From a virus: DNA of 64,000 nucleotides. Below are positions 54,519 through 62,607 of this stretch, one piece after another (the first letter of the stretch is position 1; every line of letters begins with the position of its first letter). The stretch lies in IMG/VR virus record IMGVR_UViG_3300031369_000002, positions 1 through 64,000 of that record; one strand, 5' to 3'. Under the pieces are notes generated by a model. That model searched no databases. It saw only the letters and a list, made by a program, of their open reading frames with translations, and was not told the origin of the DNA. The position numbers were made by a program, and so were the translations under genes.

Positions 54519-55619
54519 CTAATCAAAATCAATTTGTAATTGATTTATAATAGCTAAATTATTATCATGCTCAAATAATAAAGGAGCTTTTCTAGTTTTC
54601 TTATCATCCCCTAATAAAATCTCTAAGTTAGGATTGTCTATACAAGAAATAGCCCCTAATATATGCTCATGATTAACTCCTATAGTTCGATCAGCATATG
54701 ACCAGGACACATCTATTACCTCAGTAGCCATATTACCGTATCTATCCTTAGCCCGCAAAATTAAACTATTCTTTTTTAAAGCCAATAAAACTCCTTTTGT
54801 ATTTTCATCCGCAGTAATCCGCACTCTCCTAATACCCGCTCGCAAAGCTGCCTTATCCACAGATAATTTATATTTATTCTTCCTTGCGGGTTCAACTAAT
54901 AAAGCTTCGACATCAGGATAATCCACATTATTCTTAGTTATTAAAAAGCAATCAATACCTGAGAATACTAATATATGGTCCTCAGTCTCCCCAATACCGA
55001 TATTTTCTGTCTCAGTATTTTTAAGCATTTTTATTAAATCTTCTACAGCTCCAACAGGAAACTGCAAAGATATATCCTTCAAAGCTTCTAATTTAACCTG
55101 TCTAAATATAGCTCCATCAGAAGCCATCACCGACCCTTTAACTACATTAATCATCTGCAAAGCAGGTCTAACAGATTCCTTAGCAGCAGCCCCTTTTACT
55201 TTTAATAAAGCACTTATTAAAGCCAATCTAGGTACATCTATTTTAGTACAAGATTCAATCTTAGGAATCTCAGGATAATCATCAGGATTCATTAAATGTA
55301 TAGACCACTCAGCCCCAGCACACTTAATTAAGGCTTTATCATCAGCCACAGAGATTAAAACTATATCATCCTCACAACCATTAATAATCTCTTTTAAGGT
55401 TTTACCAGGAAATATGGCCTTACCTGAGGACTCTATTTCAATTAAATCACTAGAAGCCCTGATAGAAAGTTCTAAATCAGTAGCTATTATTTCAATGTCT
55501 TTATCTACTTTTATATGAAAGTTTTTAAGTATTGGCATAAAATCGCCTTTTGACAATAATACTGCAGAGGCCTTATTTAATAAAGCCTCTAATACAAATT
55601 TTTTAATCCTAAATTTCAT
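54519..55619 (-). CDS. dnaN: DNA polymerase III beta sliding clamp
   Basis: 366 residues, the standard bacterial clamp length (three domains per monomer). Typical sequence: FMPILKNFHIKVD..., FPGKTLKEII, MNPDDYPEIPKIE (about 108-122), and the second-domain VDYPDVEALL. Replaces or supplements the host clamp; with DnaX (22541) the phage has its own clamp and loader subunit. Overlaps the 83-residue coiled-coil gene by 4 nt. Confidence 0.95.
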   Translation of the reverse strand: MKFRIKKFVLEALLNKASAVLLSKGDFMPILKNFHIKVDKDIEIIATDLELSIRASSDLIEIESSGKAIFPGKTLKEIINGCEDDIVLISVADDKALIKCAGAEWSIHLMNPDDYPEIPKIESCTKIDVPRLALISALLKVKGAAAKESVRPALQMINVVKGSVMASDGAIFRQVKLEALKDISLQFPVGAVEDLIKMLKNTETENIGIGETEDHILVFSGIDCFLITKNNVDYPDVEALLVEPARKNKYKLSVDKAALRAGIRRVRITADENTKGVLLALKKNSLILRAKDRYGNMATEVIDVSWSYADRTIGVNHEHILGAISCIDNPNLEILLGDDKKTRKAPLLFEHDNNLAIINQLQIDFD

Positions 55620-55867
55620 AGTAATCCTCCTGCTTTTAATTTAGCTTCTATATCATTTAATTCTTTTTCTATCTCTGCCTCTAAAATTTCTTTTTTCTTA
55701 ACTAGATCATCATAATCCTTAATTCCAAATTTCTCTTTAGCACCAGTTAACAACTCATTATAAGAATTACTATTAATTTCTAATTCTCTCTCAGCTACAG
55801 CCAATTTTCTCTTACCATCTTCAACAGCAATTTTACACTTTTCATATCTTTTAGTTAAATCTGTCAT
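55616..55867 (-). CDS. coiled-coil protein (83 aa)
   Basis: ATG 55867 after GAGGAG. Almost entirely coiled coil (TKRYEKCKIAVEDGKRKLAV ... KKEILEAEIEKELNDIEAKL). Lies within the SbcCD/clamp operon; could bridge the split SbcC halves (inference). Confidence 0.65.
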   Translation of the reverse strand: MTDLTKRYEKCKIAVEDGKRKLAVAERELEINSNSYNELLTGAKEKFGIKDYDDLVKKKEILEAEIEKELNDIEAKLKAGGLL

Positions 55868-55893
55868 ATCTAAACAACTCCTCATTAAATTTT

Positions 55894-56061
55894 TTAAACT
55901 ACTTTAGTTTTGCACTGAGGACAATACCACTCGCCCTTTATTTTTTCATAGCATTTATTATGAACATCAGCCCCACAACCTTGACATGTAGAATAAATAT
56001 AACCCTCAACAGGCTCATTACATATATCACAAATGACATAACCATTTAAATCTTTGCTCAT
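55894..56061 (-). CDS. PHD-like C4HC3 zinc finger (55 aa)
   Basis: ATG 56061 overlapping the nuclease stop (ATGA) to TAA 55894. Ligands C11, C14, C26, C29, H34, C37, C47, C50, with W45 two residues before the last cysteine pair, as in PHD fingers. Spacing nearly equals the 41778 protein. In the recombination operon, so it may dock a repair protein or polymerase; unproven. Confidence 0.7.
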   Translation of the reverse strand: MSKDLNGYVICDICNEPVEGYIYSTCQGCGADVHNKCYEKIKGEWYCPQCKTKVV

Positions 56062-56936
56062 AATTTAATTCTCCCATCTTCCATAGGTCTATCAATAGGC
56101 TTTTCCGCTTCTTTAGCAGCAGGACAAAAAGCCTTTACGGGGCATTGATAGCAATTAGTTTTATCATAATTCAAAAGCCATTTACCAGTATGAAGAGAAC
56201 TACCTATCACCCCTATAGCTTTTTTAACTCTCTCATATAACTTTTTAAAATCCTCACTTTCAAAAGACAAAGTAACTACCTTATCTTTTCTTAAAGGTAC
56301 GATAAAACCACATTTAGTCACTTTCCACCCTGCCAAAGTACCCATCATGGTATAATAACAGATTTGATCCTCATCCATAAATCTGGCTGAACTGGTAACT
56401 TTAAGATCATAAACTACTTTATCATCCTCATCGTACAAATCTAAAACACCAGTTAAGAAAACATTTTTATAAGCTTTTAATTTTATTTTCCATTTAGTTT
56501 CATTTCTTAAAGCCTTCTCAGTAAAACCAAAATCAATAAAAACATCCTCTATAGCCTGAGCATTAACTACAGACTTCTCTCGCATATTATTAATATCCTG
56601 AGCATTTAAAGGAATAACATTATGCTTTTTTAAATACAAATCAAATAGCTTTGTAGCTATAGACTGCATATAGCCTATAATTAAGTTACCATCTTCATCT
56701 CTACCATTAGCAAGCCATTCCTCAAGACAAGAATGGCCTACAGAACCTAAACAAAAATTCCTCTCATTAAAATCCTTAGGCTTCCAATACATTATATTTT
56801 GCATAAAATATCTACCTGGACAATACTCCAAAGACTTAAAAGAACTATAAGACAACTTTAAAGGTCTATTATTAAAATAATTTATCTTATAATTATAATC
56901 TTTAGAATCTAAATTTTTTACCTCTAAATACACCAA
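56058..56936 (-). CDS. Cas4/RecB-like PD-(D/E)XK nuclease with Fe-S cysteines
   Basis: 292 residues; TTG 56936 (or GTG 56933) after GGGGTGAT. Nuclease motifs: H68 region (GSVGHSCLEEW), D166 in LTGVLDLYDE, and D177-x-K179 in VVYDLKVTSS. Cysteines C39 and C262, C265, C271 match the four ligands of the Cas4/AddB iron-sulfur cluster. Phage Cas4-like exonucleases act in recombination and end processing. No CRISPR array is present. Confidence 0.88.
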   Translation of the reverse strand: MVYLEVKNLDSKDYNYKINYFNNRPLKLSYSSFKSLEYCPGRYFMQNIMYWKPKDFNERNFCLGSVGHSCLEEWLANGRDEDGNLIIGYMQSIATKLFDLYLKKHNVIPLNAQDINNMREKSVVNAQAIEDVFIDFGFTEKALRNETKWKIKLKAYKNVFLTGVLDLYDEDDKVVYDLKVTSSARFMDEDQICYYTMMGTLAGWKVTKCGFIVPLRKDKVVTLSFESEDFKKLYERVKKAIGVIGSSLHTGKWLLNYDKTNCYQCPVKAFCPAAKEAEKPIDRPMEDGRIKL

Positions 56937-56937
56937 A

Positions 56938-58002
56938 TCACCCCTTTACCTTTTCTAATATTTCTACAGCTTTTTCCTTTACTGCATGATAAAATTCTAG
57001 AGCCTGATCCTCAGACGCAGGATCAATCTCAGGATTATAAGCCTCAAATAATATTTCCTCTCCTATAGCTTTAATAGCCTCCTCAGTAGAAAAAATACCA
57101 AAAGAGGTCTCATTAACATTATCTAATAAAGTTTTGATAGACTCATCAATTTTATTATCAGAGCTTTCCTCTTTAAATACATCCTCTACTACAGGGATTT
57201 CCACTTCTTTATAACTTAAACTTATCTTCTTATTTTTATTGGTTACATCAAACAACAAAAATTTAGGCTTTCTTCCCTTATCATCTATAGAAGTTCTGGA
57301 AACACTTCCTACTTGTGCAAAAGTAGTAGTTTTATTATTTAAAGTACTTTCCCATATGCCCTTATCATCATGCATATGGGCTATTAAACCTAAATCAAAC
57401 TCCCCCGCTAAATCATCAGCAGGAATCACCTCATAAGGATAAACTTTCTTATCCTTAACAATAGGCTGATGTAATAAAGCAATATCATAATACTTTCCAG
57501 TAAAAGAATTAATAGCACTTGATTTTTTATACTCTTTAATTTTATTTAAGACTTCATCAGTTTTATTATAGGTATCACTTAAAGGCAATACCCTAATTAA
57601 TAACTCTGTATCCTCATCAACTATCTCAAAATCAGGGTTTATTATATAAGGTTCTTCTAAAAATCTAACCATAGGATGTTTTAAAATAGTACCTATAGGC
57701 CTTTTATTTATAGTTTCTAATCTCCCATAACTAATGTCATGAGAACCCACTATAAATAATATAGGGCATGGAAATTCATCTAAAACCTTTAAAATTTTAT
57801 TGACTAAACCATGCGATATTTTAGAAGCTATTTTAGAATGAAATAAATCCCCACCAAAAACAACATACTCAGCATTAACCTTAAGGCAAGTCTGAGCTAT
57901 AAATAACAACTTTTCTATTATTGCATCACTATAAGATTCATCCTTACGAGATGCAGGAGCGACATCCGCAAGATGGACATCGCTAAACCAACAAAATATC
58001 AT
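56938..58002 (-). CDS. sbcD: SbcD/Mre11-like nuclease
   Basis: 354 residues from ATG 58002 after AAAGGGG. Calcineurin-type phosphoesterase motifs in order: FSDVHL, VVFGGDLFHS, FIVGSHDIS, ALLHQP and LIAHMHDD. The usual GNHD is GSHD here, which still supplies the histidine and aspartate. Forms the nuclease half of SbcCD; the SbcC halves flank it on both sides. Confidence 0.9.
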   Translation of the reverse strand: MIFCWFSDVHLADVAPASRKDESYSDAIIEKLLFIAQTCLKVNAEYVVFGGDLFHSKIASKISHGLVNKILKVLDEFPCPILFIVGSHDISYGRLETINKRPIGTILKHPMVRFLEEPYIINPDFEIVDEDTELLIRVLPLSDTYNKTDEVLNKIKEYKKSSAINSFTGKYYDIALLHQPIVKDKKVYPYEVIPADDLAGEFDLGLIAHMHDDKGIWESTLNNKTTTFAQVGSVSRTSIDDKGRKPKFLLFDVTNKNKKISLSYKEVEIPVVEDVFKEESSDNKIDESIKTLLDNVNETSFGIFSTEEAIKAIGEEILFEAYNPEIDPASEDQALEFYHAVKEKAVEILEKVKG

Positions 58003-58023
58003 TAAGACAACCCCTTTCAAAAT

Positions 58024-58155
58024 TTAACTGAATTCATCCTCTGACTCCCATTTAGTAGCGTTACATTTAGAGCATTCAAACTCATACTCTACTTTTCCAT
58101 TGCTATTGCTAATCCTGGTATTCCCAGTTTCTAACCATAAGTGCGAACATGCCAT
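58024..58155 (-). CDS. zinc-ribbon protein (43 aa), duplicated
   Basis: ATG 58155 after GGAGGTGTGA to TAA 58024. MACSHLWLETGNTRI then CSKC: C3, H5 and CxxC may bind zinc. It is clearly duplicated with the 58178 gene (pattern CSHxWxETG...ExECSKC...KW). Confidence 0.65.
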   Translation of the reverse strand: MACSHLWLETGNTRISNSNGKVEYEFECSKCNATKWESEDEFS

Positions 58156-58177
58156 TAATCACACCTCCTTATCTATA

Positions 58178-58300
58178 TTAATCTTCTTCTACCCATTTAA
58201 CTATATGACACTTAGAGCATTCTACCTCAAACTCATTTTTACCAGTAGACTTATTAACTCTAACCTCACCAGTCTCTTGCCAATCATGAGAACAACCCAT
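58178..58300 (-). CDS. zinc-ribbon protein (40 aa), duplicated
   Basis: ATG 58300 after GGAGGTTTAA to TAA 58178. MGCSHDWQETGEVRV ... ECSKCHIVKW; tandem paralogue of the 58024 gene. Confidence 0.65.
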   Translation of the reverse strand: MGCSHDWQETGEVRVNKSTGKNEFEVECSKCHIVKWVEED

Positions 58301-58311
58301 AATTAAACCTC

Positions 58312-58443
58312 CTAATATTTCTCTATAACTACTTTCTCCTCATTGCAATTATCACATTTATAAGTACAAATATGATCTTCGCCTTTATCCTCTATATCAG
58401 TTAAGATCATATCCTTGCCACAGCATACAGGAGTATCCGCCAT
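58312..58443 (-). CDS. zinc-binding small protein (43 aa)
   Basis: ATG 58443 after GAGGAGGTGTG to TAG 58312. CC near residue 7 and CDNC near 30-33 plus C26. Third small zinc gene between the SbcC N-half and SbcD. Confidence 0.62.
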   Translation of the reverse strand: MADTPVCCGKDMILTDIEDKGEDHICTYKCDNCNEEKVVIEKY

Positions 58444-58446
58444 AAG

Positions 58447-59682
58447 TCACACCTCCTCATTATCTAATGGCTTATTACATACAGGACACAAAGGATTTTC
58501 TTTTATAAAATCCCTTAAGGCTATTTTTCTTTTGTCTAGCTCCACCATAACAACATCTTTCTTATCTCTGGACTTACTTAAAAGCTTCTCAGTTCTATCT
58601 ATTTGTGCAATAGCCCTTTTACTATCAAGATAAGAAGAAATATCAGGCAACTTAATAAGATTAATAACATTTAACTTGGCTAAACTATCCTCAGAAACTT
58701 TTACTTTTTGAGAAATTACCACCAAATTTTTAATTATCTCAATTAGTTTATTATACCGATCAACCATATTAAAAAGCCTGTTAATTTCAATATTTTCTGT
58801 ATTTCTCCAATGAGCAACTTCATCATAAGTCTTATCCATAAATACTTTTAATTGCTCTAATTTTAAGGTTATATCACTAAAAACATTTACAGCAAATAAT
58901 TTATCATTTAATACTTTTAAATTAGTTTCTAACCCCTTTAAAGTTGTTTTAAGATTATGCACAACTACAGCATTATTTTTCATTGACTGAGAATAGACAA
59001 TTAAATTTTTCTCTATCTCAGCCAAAGCCTCTAAAGCCTTAATTTTATTTTGTACTTTTTCTCTAGAGTCTTTTAAAACCTCTAAAAACTTCCTTTTACT
59101 TTCTAACTGTGAATATTGCTCTTTGTCTCCTCTTAATACAATTAAATCTTTTTCTCTAATAAGTTTCAATTTATTTTTATTTACTTTTTCCTTATTAGCC
59201 TCTTTATTAGCAGCTATTAGAAGATTTACATTAGTAATCTCCCCTAATATTTTTGCTACCATAGAGCCAGAAGCATCACAAAGAAAAGGTAAGTCAAACT
59301 GTCTATCAAAATTAACTAAAAACTTACTGCCATCAATAGAAATTTCACTCATCTGCAAAAAATGAGTTACTTCCTCAGGACAACCCCTGCCAACATTTTT
59401 CAAGAGTTCACCATCAACAGCATAATTATTTATATTTTTACCTTTGACCCATTCCACCACATGACCATCTAAAGTCATAGAAATATGAGTCTTATTAGAC
59501 CCAGCAGGTAAATAAGACCAATCTGAACCACACACAGCACTATTAGTGACCATAGACTCCAAAGCACGAATTAAGGCACTTTTCCCGCAATTTGATTGTC
59601 CAATAATAGCAGTAAATTTACCAGGCTCTATAACAACATCAGATAAAGACTGGTAATTTTTTATATCTATTCTTTCCAGCAT
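58447..59682 (-). CDS. SbcC/Rad50-like ATPase, N-terminal half with zinc hook
   Basis: 411 residues. N-terminal ATPase lobe: KNYQSLSD, Walker A GQSNCGKSA (28-36), later DLPFLCDASGSMVAKILGEI. A long coiled coil spans about 165-395. The protein ends with the zinc-hook CPVC (C399, C402) only nine residues from the terminus. Canonical SbcC would return from the hook through a second coil to Walker B; here that return half is a separate gene (53844-54509). Confidence 0.87.
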   Translation of the reverse strand: MLERIDIKNYQSLSDVVIEPGKFTAIIGQSNCGKSALIRALESMVTNSAVCGSDWSYLPAGSNKTHISMTLDGHVVEWVKGKNINNYAVDGELLKNVGRGCPEEVTHFLQMSEISIDGSKFLVNFDRQFDLPFLCDASGSMVAKILGEITNVNLLIAANKEANKEKVNKNKLKLIREKDLIVLRGDKEQYSQLESKRKFLEVLKDSREKVQNKIKALEALAEIEKNLIVYSQSMKNNAVVVHNLKTTLKGLETNLKVLNDKLFAVNVFSDITLKLEQLKVFMDKTYDEVAHWRNTENIEINRLFNMVDRYNKLIEIIKNLVVISQKVKVSEDSLAKLNVINLIKLPDISSYLDSKRAIAQIDRTEKLLSKSRDKKDVVMVELDKRKIALRDFIKENPLCPVCNKPLDNEEV

Positions 59683-59692
59683 AAGACTCCTC

Positions 59693-59980
59693 CTAATCTT
59701 TTTTTATACCATTAAAACTTATAAGCATATCATTAGCCTTTTTATCAATCATAACTCTCACATTATTTTTATTAATCTCTTCTAACTCATCCAACCCCTT
59801 TAATAAAATCCCTTTATAACTTTTAACGACCTGACATCTTATCAGGTCATTAAAAGCACTATTTTTTACTACATTTACTTTATTATATAAAGACTTACTA
59901 CAGACTTTTAAAAGTATAATCTGAATAAGCATCCATAATAAAGTTACTCCTACCACTACACATAAGATATAGAATTGCAT
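59693..59980 (-). CDS. membrane-anchored hypothetical protein (95 aa)
   Basis: ATG 59980 overlapping the DUF932 stop. One N-terminal transmembrane segment (MQFYILCVVVGVTLLWMLIQ), then a short soluble part (RCQVVKSYKGILLKGLDELE). Unknown; odd among DNA-metabolism genes. Confidence 0.58.
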   Translation of the reverse strand: MQFYILCVVVGVTLLWMLIQIILLKVCSKSLYNKVNVVKNSAFNDLIRCQVVKSYKGILLKGLDELEEINKNNVRVMIDKKANDMLISFNGIKKD

Positions 59981-61005
59981 TAATCTACATCCAATAAACT
60001 CTGGCAAGTAGGGCAAAAAGTAGAATGTTCAGCTACGCCACTAGCTAACATTTGAAGGGATTGCGTCATATTAGGATTGTCTACAAATTCACCAGAATTA
60101 GCTGCAGAGGTTATAGCATTAAAAACATCATACATATTTTTAATTTCCCCCGCATTTATAATCTCATCAGTTATGGCCTCTCTTAATTTAGAGGACACAC
60201 TAAACTCGCTAAATATATTTCTTAATAGAACAGAACCATGATCATTAATAGGAATCTCTTGTAAATGCTTAATTCTTTCAAACTCAGAAGTAATCTCCGT
60301 CTGAGCTTGCGTAACACTATTTTTTACCCATTCTTCCAAATGTTCGCTATTAGAACGCCTTGACCATTTAGATAGAATATTTTGCGATATCATACCGTTA
60401 GAACAAACTAAACGATATACATAGCCTGAAATAGTAAAAACCTTTTCTCCAAGAATATGATCTTGCACAGAAATACCACCTCTAACTACATCACCTACAT
60501 TCATAGCCTCTTCTTGATTTGAGACTACAGAGTAATACAATCCTCTATCAAAGCTATGATGCACCTTATCATAAAGCAAATTATCTTTTTCCAAACTAGT
60601 AGGAGCCAAAGTATCCTCAATAATTTCAAGGACCTTAACCCTACTATAATAATCAGTTGAGCCTTTAATAAAAGACACCACATTATCCCCAGCAATTAAT
60701 AATTTTCCATCATCTGACTTAGTATTAAACCAATGATTAAAATGAGGATTCATTAAATGTAAAGATTCATCATTGAATTTTTTTACATAAGTAGCAGGTA
60801 CACCGCAAATCCTAGAAGCTTTAATAAAAGCCTCCTTAGACAATTTAAATTCATTATTATCCAAACGGAATAACATATTATTCGCACTGTCTTTAGTAAA
60901 CTCTATCTTATTACTACCCATTCTAAAGGGTACTTCTTTAAAGCCATCAGTAGGCTTTAATAATTTAACCACGTCATCTCTAGAAAAAACTTTATCATTT
61001 CTCAT
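59980..61005 (-). CDS. DUF932 family protein
   Basis: 341 residues of the phage/plasmid DUF932 type: KLSKEAFIKASRICGVPATY, NHWFNTKSDDGKLLIAGDNV, SVQDHILGEKVFTISGYVYR, CSNGMI(S). Found near single-strand annealing and recombination genes in phages and plasmids; biochemical role unestablished. C-terminal CPTC may bind metal. Confidence 0.83.
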   Translation of the reverse strand: MRNDKVFSRDDVVKLLKPTDGFKEVPFRMGSNKIEFTKDSANNMLFRLDNNEFKLSKEAFIKASRICGVPATYVKKFNDESLHLMNPHFNHWFNTKSDDGKLLIAGDNVVSFIKGSTDYYSRVKVLEIIEDTLAPTSLEKDNLLYDKVHHSFDRGLYYSVVSNQEEAMNVGDVVRGGISVQDHILGEKVFTISGYVYRLVCSNGMISQNILSKWSRRSNSEHLEEWVKNSVTQAQTEITSEFERIKHLQEIPINDHGSVLLRNIFSEFSVSSKLREAITDEIINAGEIKNMYDVFNAITSAANSGEFVDNPNMTQSLQMLASGVAEHSTFCPTCQSLLDVD

Positions 61006-61032
61006 ATAACAACCTCCATTTTTTTATTAAAT

Positions 61033-61042
61033 ATTATACCTA
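61033..61042 (-). promoter_or_regulatory. TAGGTATAAT promoter-like element
   Basis: Identical 10-mer between recA and the DUF932 gene, with CAGTCT 18 nt upstream in the recA 3' end. Confidence 0.5.
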
Positions 61043-61048
61043 TAAAAT

Positions 61049-62251
61049 CTATAAAGAGACTGTTTTATTTTTATTATTTGTCTCTTCTAATAATTCCTCA
61101 GGCAACTCTTGAATCGGTCCATCTTCGACTAAAGCGTAACTATCCTCTATTTCCGTTCTAGTCTCCATATACTTCATATCTTTATCAATGGCATCTTGTA
61201 AATCCTTTGATAAAACTTTAAAACCTTTAACCCCAGCCTCTCTAAAATATGTGCATACTTTTTCCAAGCCTTGAATATTTTTTTCCTCTTTATCATGCCT
61301 ATATTTAGCAGGCACTTTTAAAAAGGCTCCATTCTTTTTAATCATTTTTCTATCAATAGCCACAAGTATAATAGACATTACATCATCTACACCTATACCA
61401 TAGCGAATAATAAACTCACAAGACCTAAAAGGCGGGGCAACTTTATTTTTAATAAGTTCACATTTAATTTTAGTGGCCACTAATCCATCTTCCCACTCAC
61501 CTTTTATCGCATTAAATATTTTACCTTTTACTCCACCTATCTTAGTAAATTTTAATCTCATAGTAGAATAAAATTTTAAAGCAGACCCACCAGGAGTCGT
61601 CTCTTTTTTAATTCCCTTTGCCTTTTCAAAAGGAGTCATAGGCAAGCCAATCCTCAATTGATTTATAAAAGCAAAAGCTACATTAGTAGTTGAACATATA
61701 CCCGCCAACTTCTTTAAAGTCTGAGCCATAATCCTAGCACCATGAGCGACACCACCTGCAGTAGGATCACCAATCTCCCCTTCCATTTCAGCCTGAGTCT
61801 TCATAGCTGCAACGGAATCAGCTATAACCAACCCTATAAACCCAGTTTTCATATAGAACTCAGCTATACGAAATCCTTGCTCCATATATGTTGGTTGTAC
61901 ATAAATAAACTTATCATCCGATAAATCTACTCCTTGAGCGATCATATATTTTTTATCAAGAGCATGCTCATAATCTAAATACAACACAGCTTTTTTTAAA
62001 ACCTTTTGACATTGTACAGCACAACTACTCATCACCGTAGTCTTACCCGAACTCTCTAGACCATAACATTCTATAATACGGCCTAAAGGTATGCCTCCAA
62101 TACCAGTTATATAATCTATTAAAAAGCTACCTGTAGAAATATGAGGCATAGGTTTAACTTTGCCCTCCAAAGATATTATAGTGTCATCACCCTCAATACC
62201 TAAAATATGTTTTTTAGCATCGTCCAAAGTTTTTATAACAGTTTTAGCCAT
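61049..62251 (-). CDS. recA: RecA recombinase
   Basis: 400 residues from ATG 62251 (GAGGAGG upstream). Walker A GLESSGKTT (64-72), ISTGSFLIDYITGIGGIPLG entry strand, Walker B LVIADSVAAM, AFINQLRIG and GGSALKFYST motifs of RecA. Longer than bacterial RecA (about 350) because of a divergent C-terminal tail. Provides strand exchange for phage recombination-dependent replication with SbcCD and RuvC-like enzymes. Confidence 0.94.
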   Translation of the reverse strand: MAKTVIKTLDDAKKHILGIEGDDTIISLEGKVKPMPHISTGSFLIDYITGIGGIPLGRIIECYGLESSGKTTVMSSCAVQCQKVLKKAVLYLDYEHALDKKYMIAQGVDLSDDKFIYVQPTYMEQGFRIAEFYMKTGFIGLVIADSVAAMKTQAEMEGEIGDPTAGGVAHGARIMAQTLKKLAGICSTTNVAFAFINQLRIGLPMTPFEKAKGIKKETTPGGSALKFYSTMRLKFTKIGGVKGKIFNAIKGEWEDGLVATKIKCELIKNKVAPPFRSCEFIIRYGIGVDDVMSIILVAIDRKMIKKNGAFLKVPAKYRHDKEEKNIQGLEKVCTYFREAGVKGFKVLSKDLQDAIDKDMKYMETRTEIEDSYALVEDGPIQELPEELLEETNNKNKTVSL

Positions 62252-62405
62252 TACTATCCTCCTCTTTAACACAATCCTTAATTCCTTGATAATTACATGT
62301 GCCTACTTGAGTCAGATCATACTTACTTTTAGGTCCATATCTAAAATAAGTACATCCCGAACATTTAGCCCAGCACTCTTGTATTTCTCCTAAATCTCTA
62401 CCCAT
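62244..62405 (-). CDS. cysteine-rich small protein (53 aa)
   Basis: ATG 62405 after GAGGAG. Cysteines in CWAKCSGCTYF, then C and C (GTCNYQGIKDC), enough for a zinc or Fe-S site. Overlaps the recA start by 8 nt, so translated together. Confidence 0.6.
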   Translation of the reverse strand: MGRDLGEIQECWAKCSGCTYFRYGPKSKYDLTQVGTCNYQGIKDCVKEEDSNG

Positions 62406-62418
62406 TAATAACAACTCC

Positions 62419-62607
62419 TCATTTATCAAACTCCTTCTTACAATCAGGACAATATTCTGCCCAATCGTCAGAATTAATCCCTACTTTTATACTTTTCCAA
62501 CCGTTATCTTTCTTATAGTCCACAGCTTCCCCAAAAGAATCTACTTCTACTCTCAGACCACAGCCATCACACTCTAAAAAGTACTGCCCTCTAATATTAT
62601 CAATCAT
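62419..62607 (-). CDS. zinc-ribbon protein (62 aa)
   Basis: CDGCG (13-17) and CPDC (about 53-56) with GEAVDYKKDNGWKS between; paralogue of the 52234 gene. Overlaps the resolvase stop by 8 nt. Confidence 0.65.
   Translation of the reverse strand: MIDNIRGQYFLECDGCGLRVEVDSFGEAVDYKKDNGWKSIKVGINSDDWAEYCPDCKKEFDK

Noticed and set aside
56058-56936. Cas4-like nuclease as part of a CRISPR system
   Set aside because: No CRISPR repeats, Cas1 or Cas2 are visible; the gene is embedded in an SbcCD/DnaN recombination operon, so a phage recombination nuclease is the better reading.
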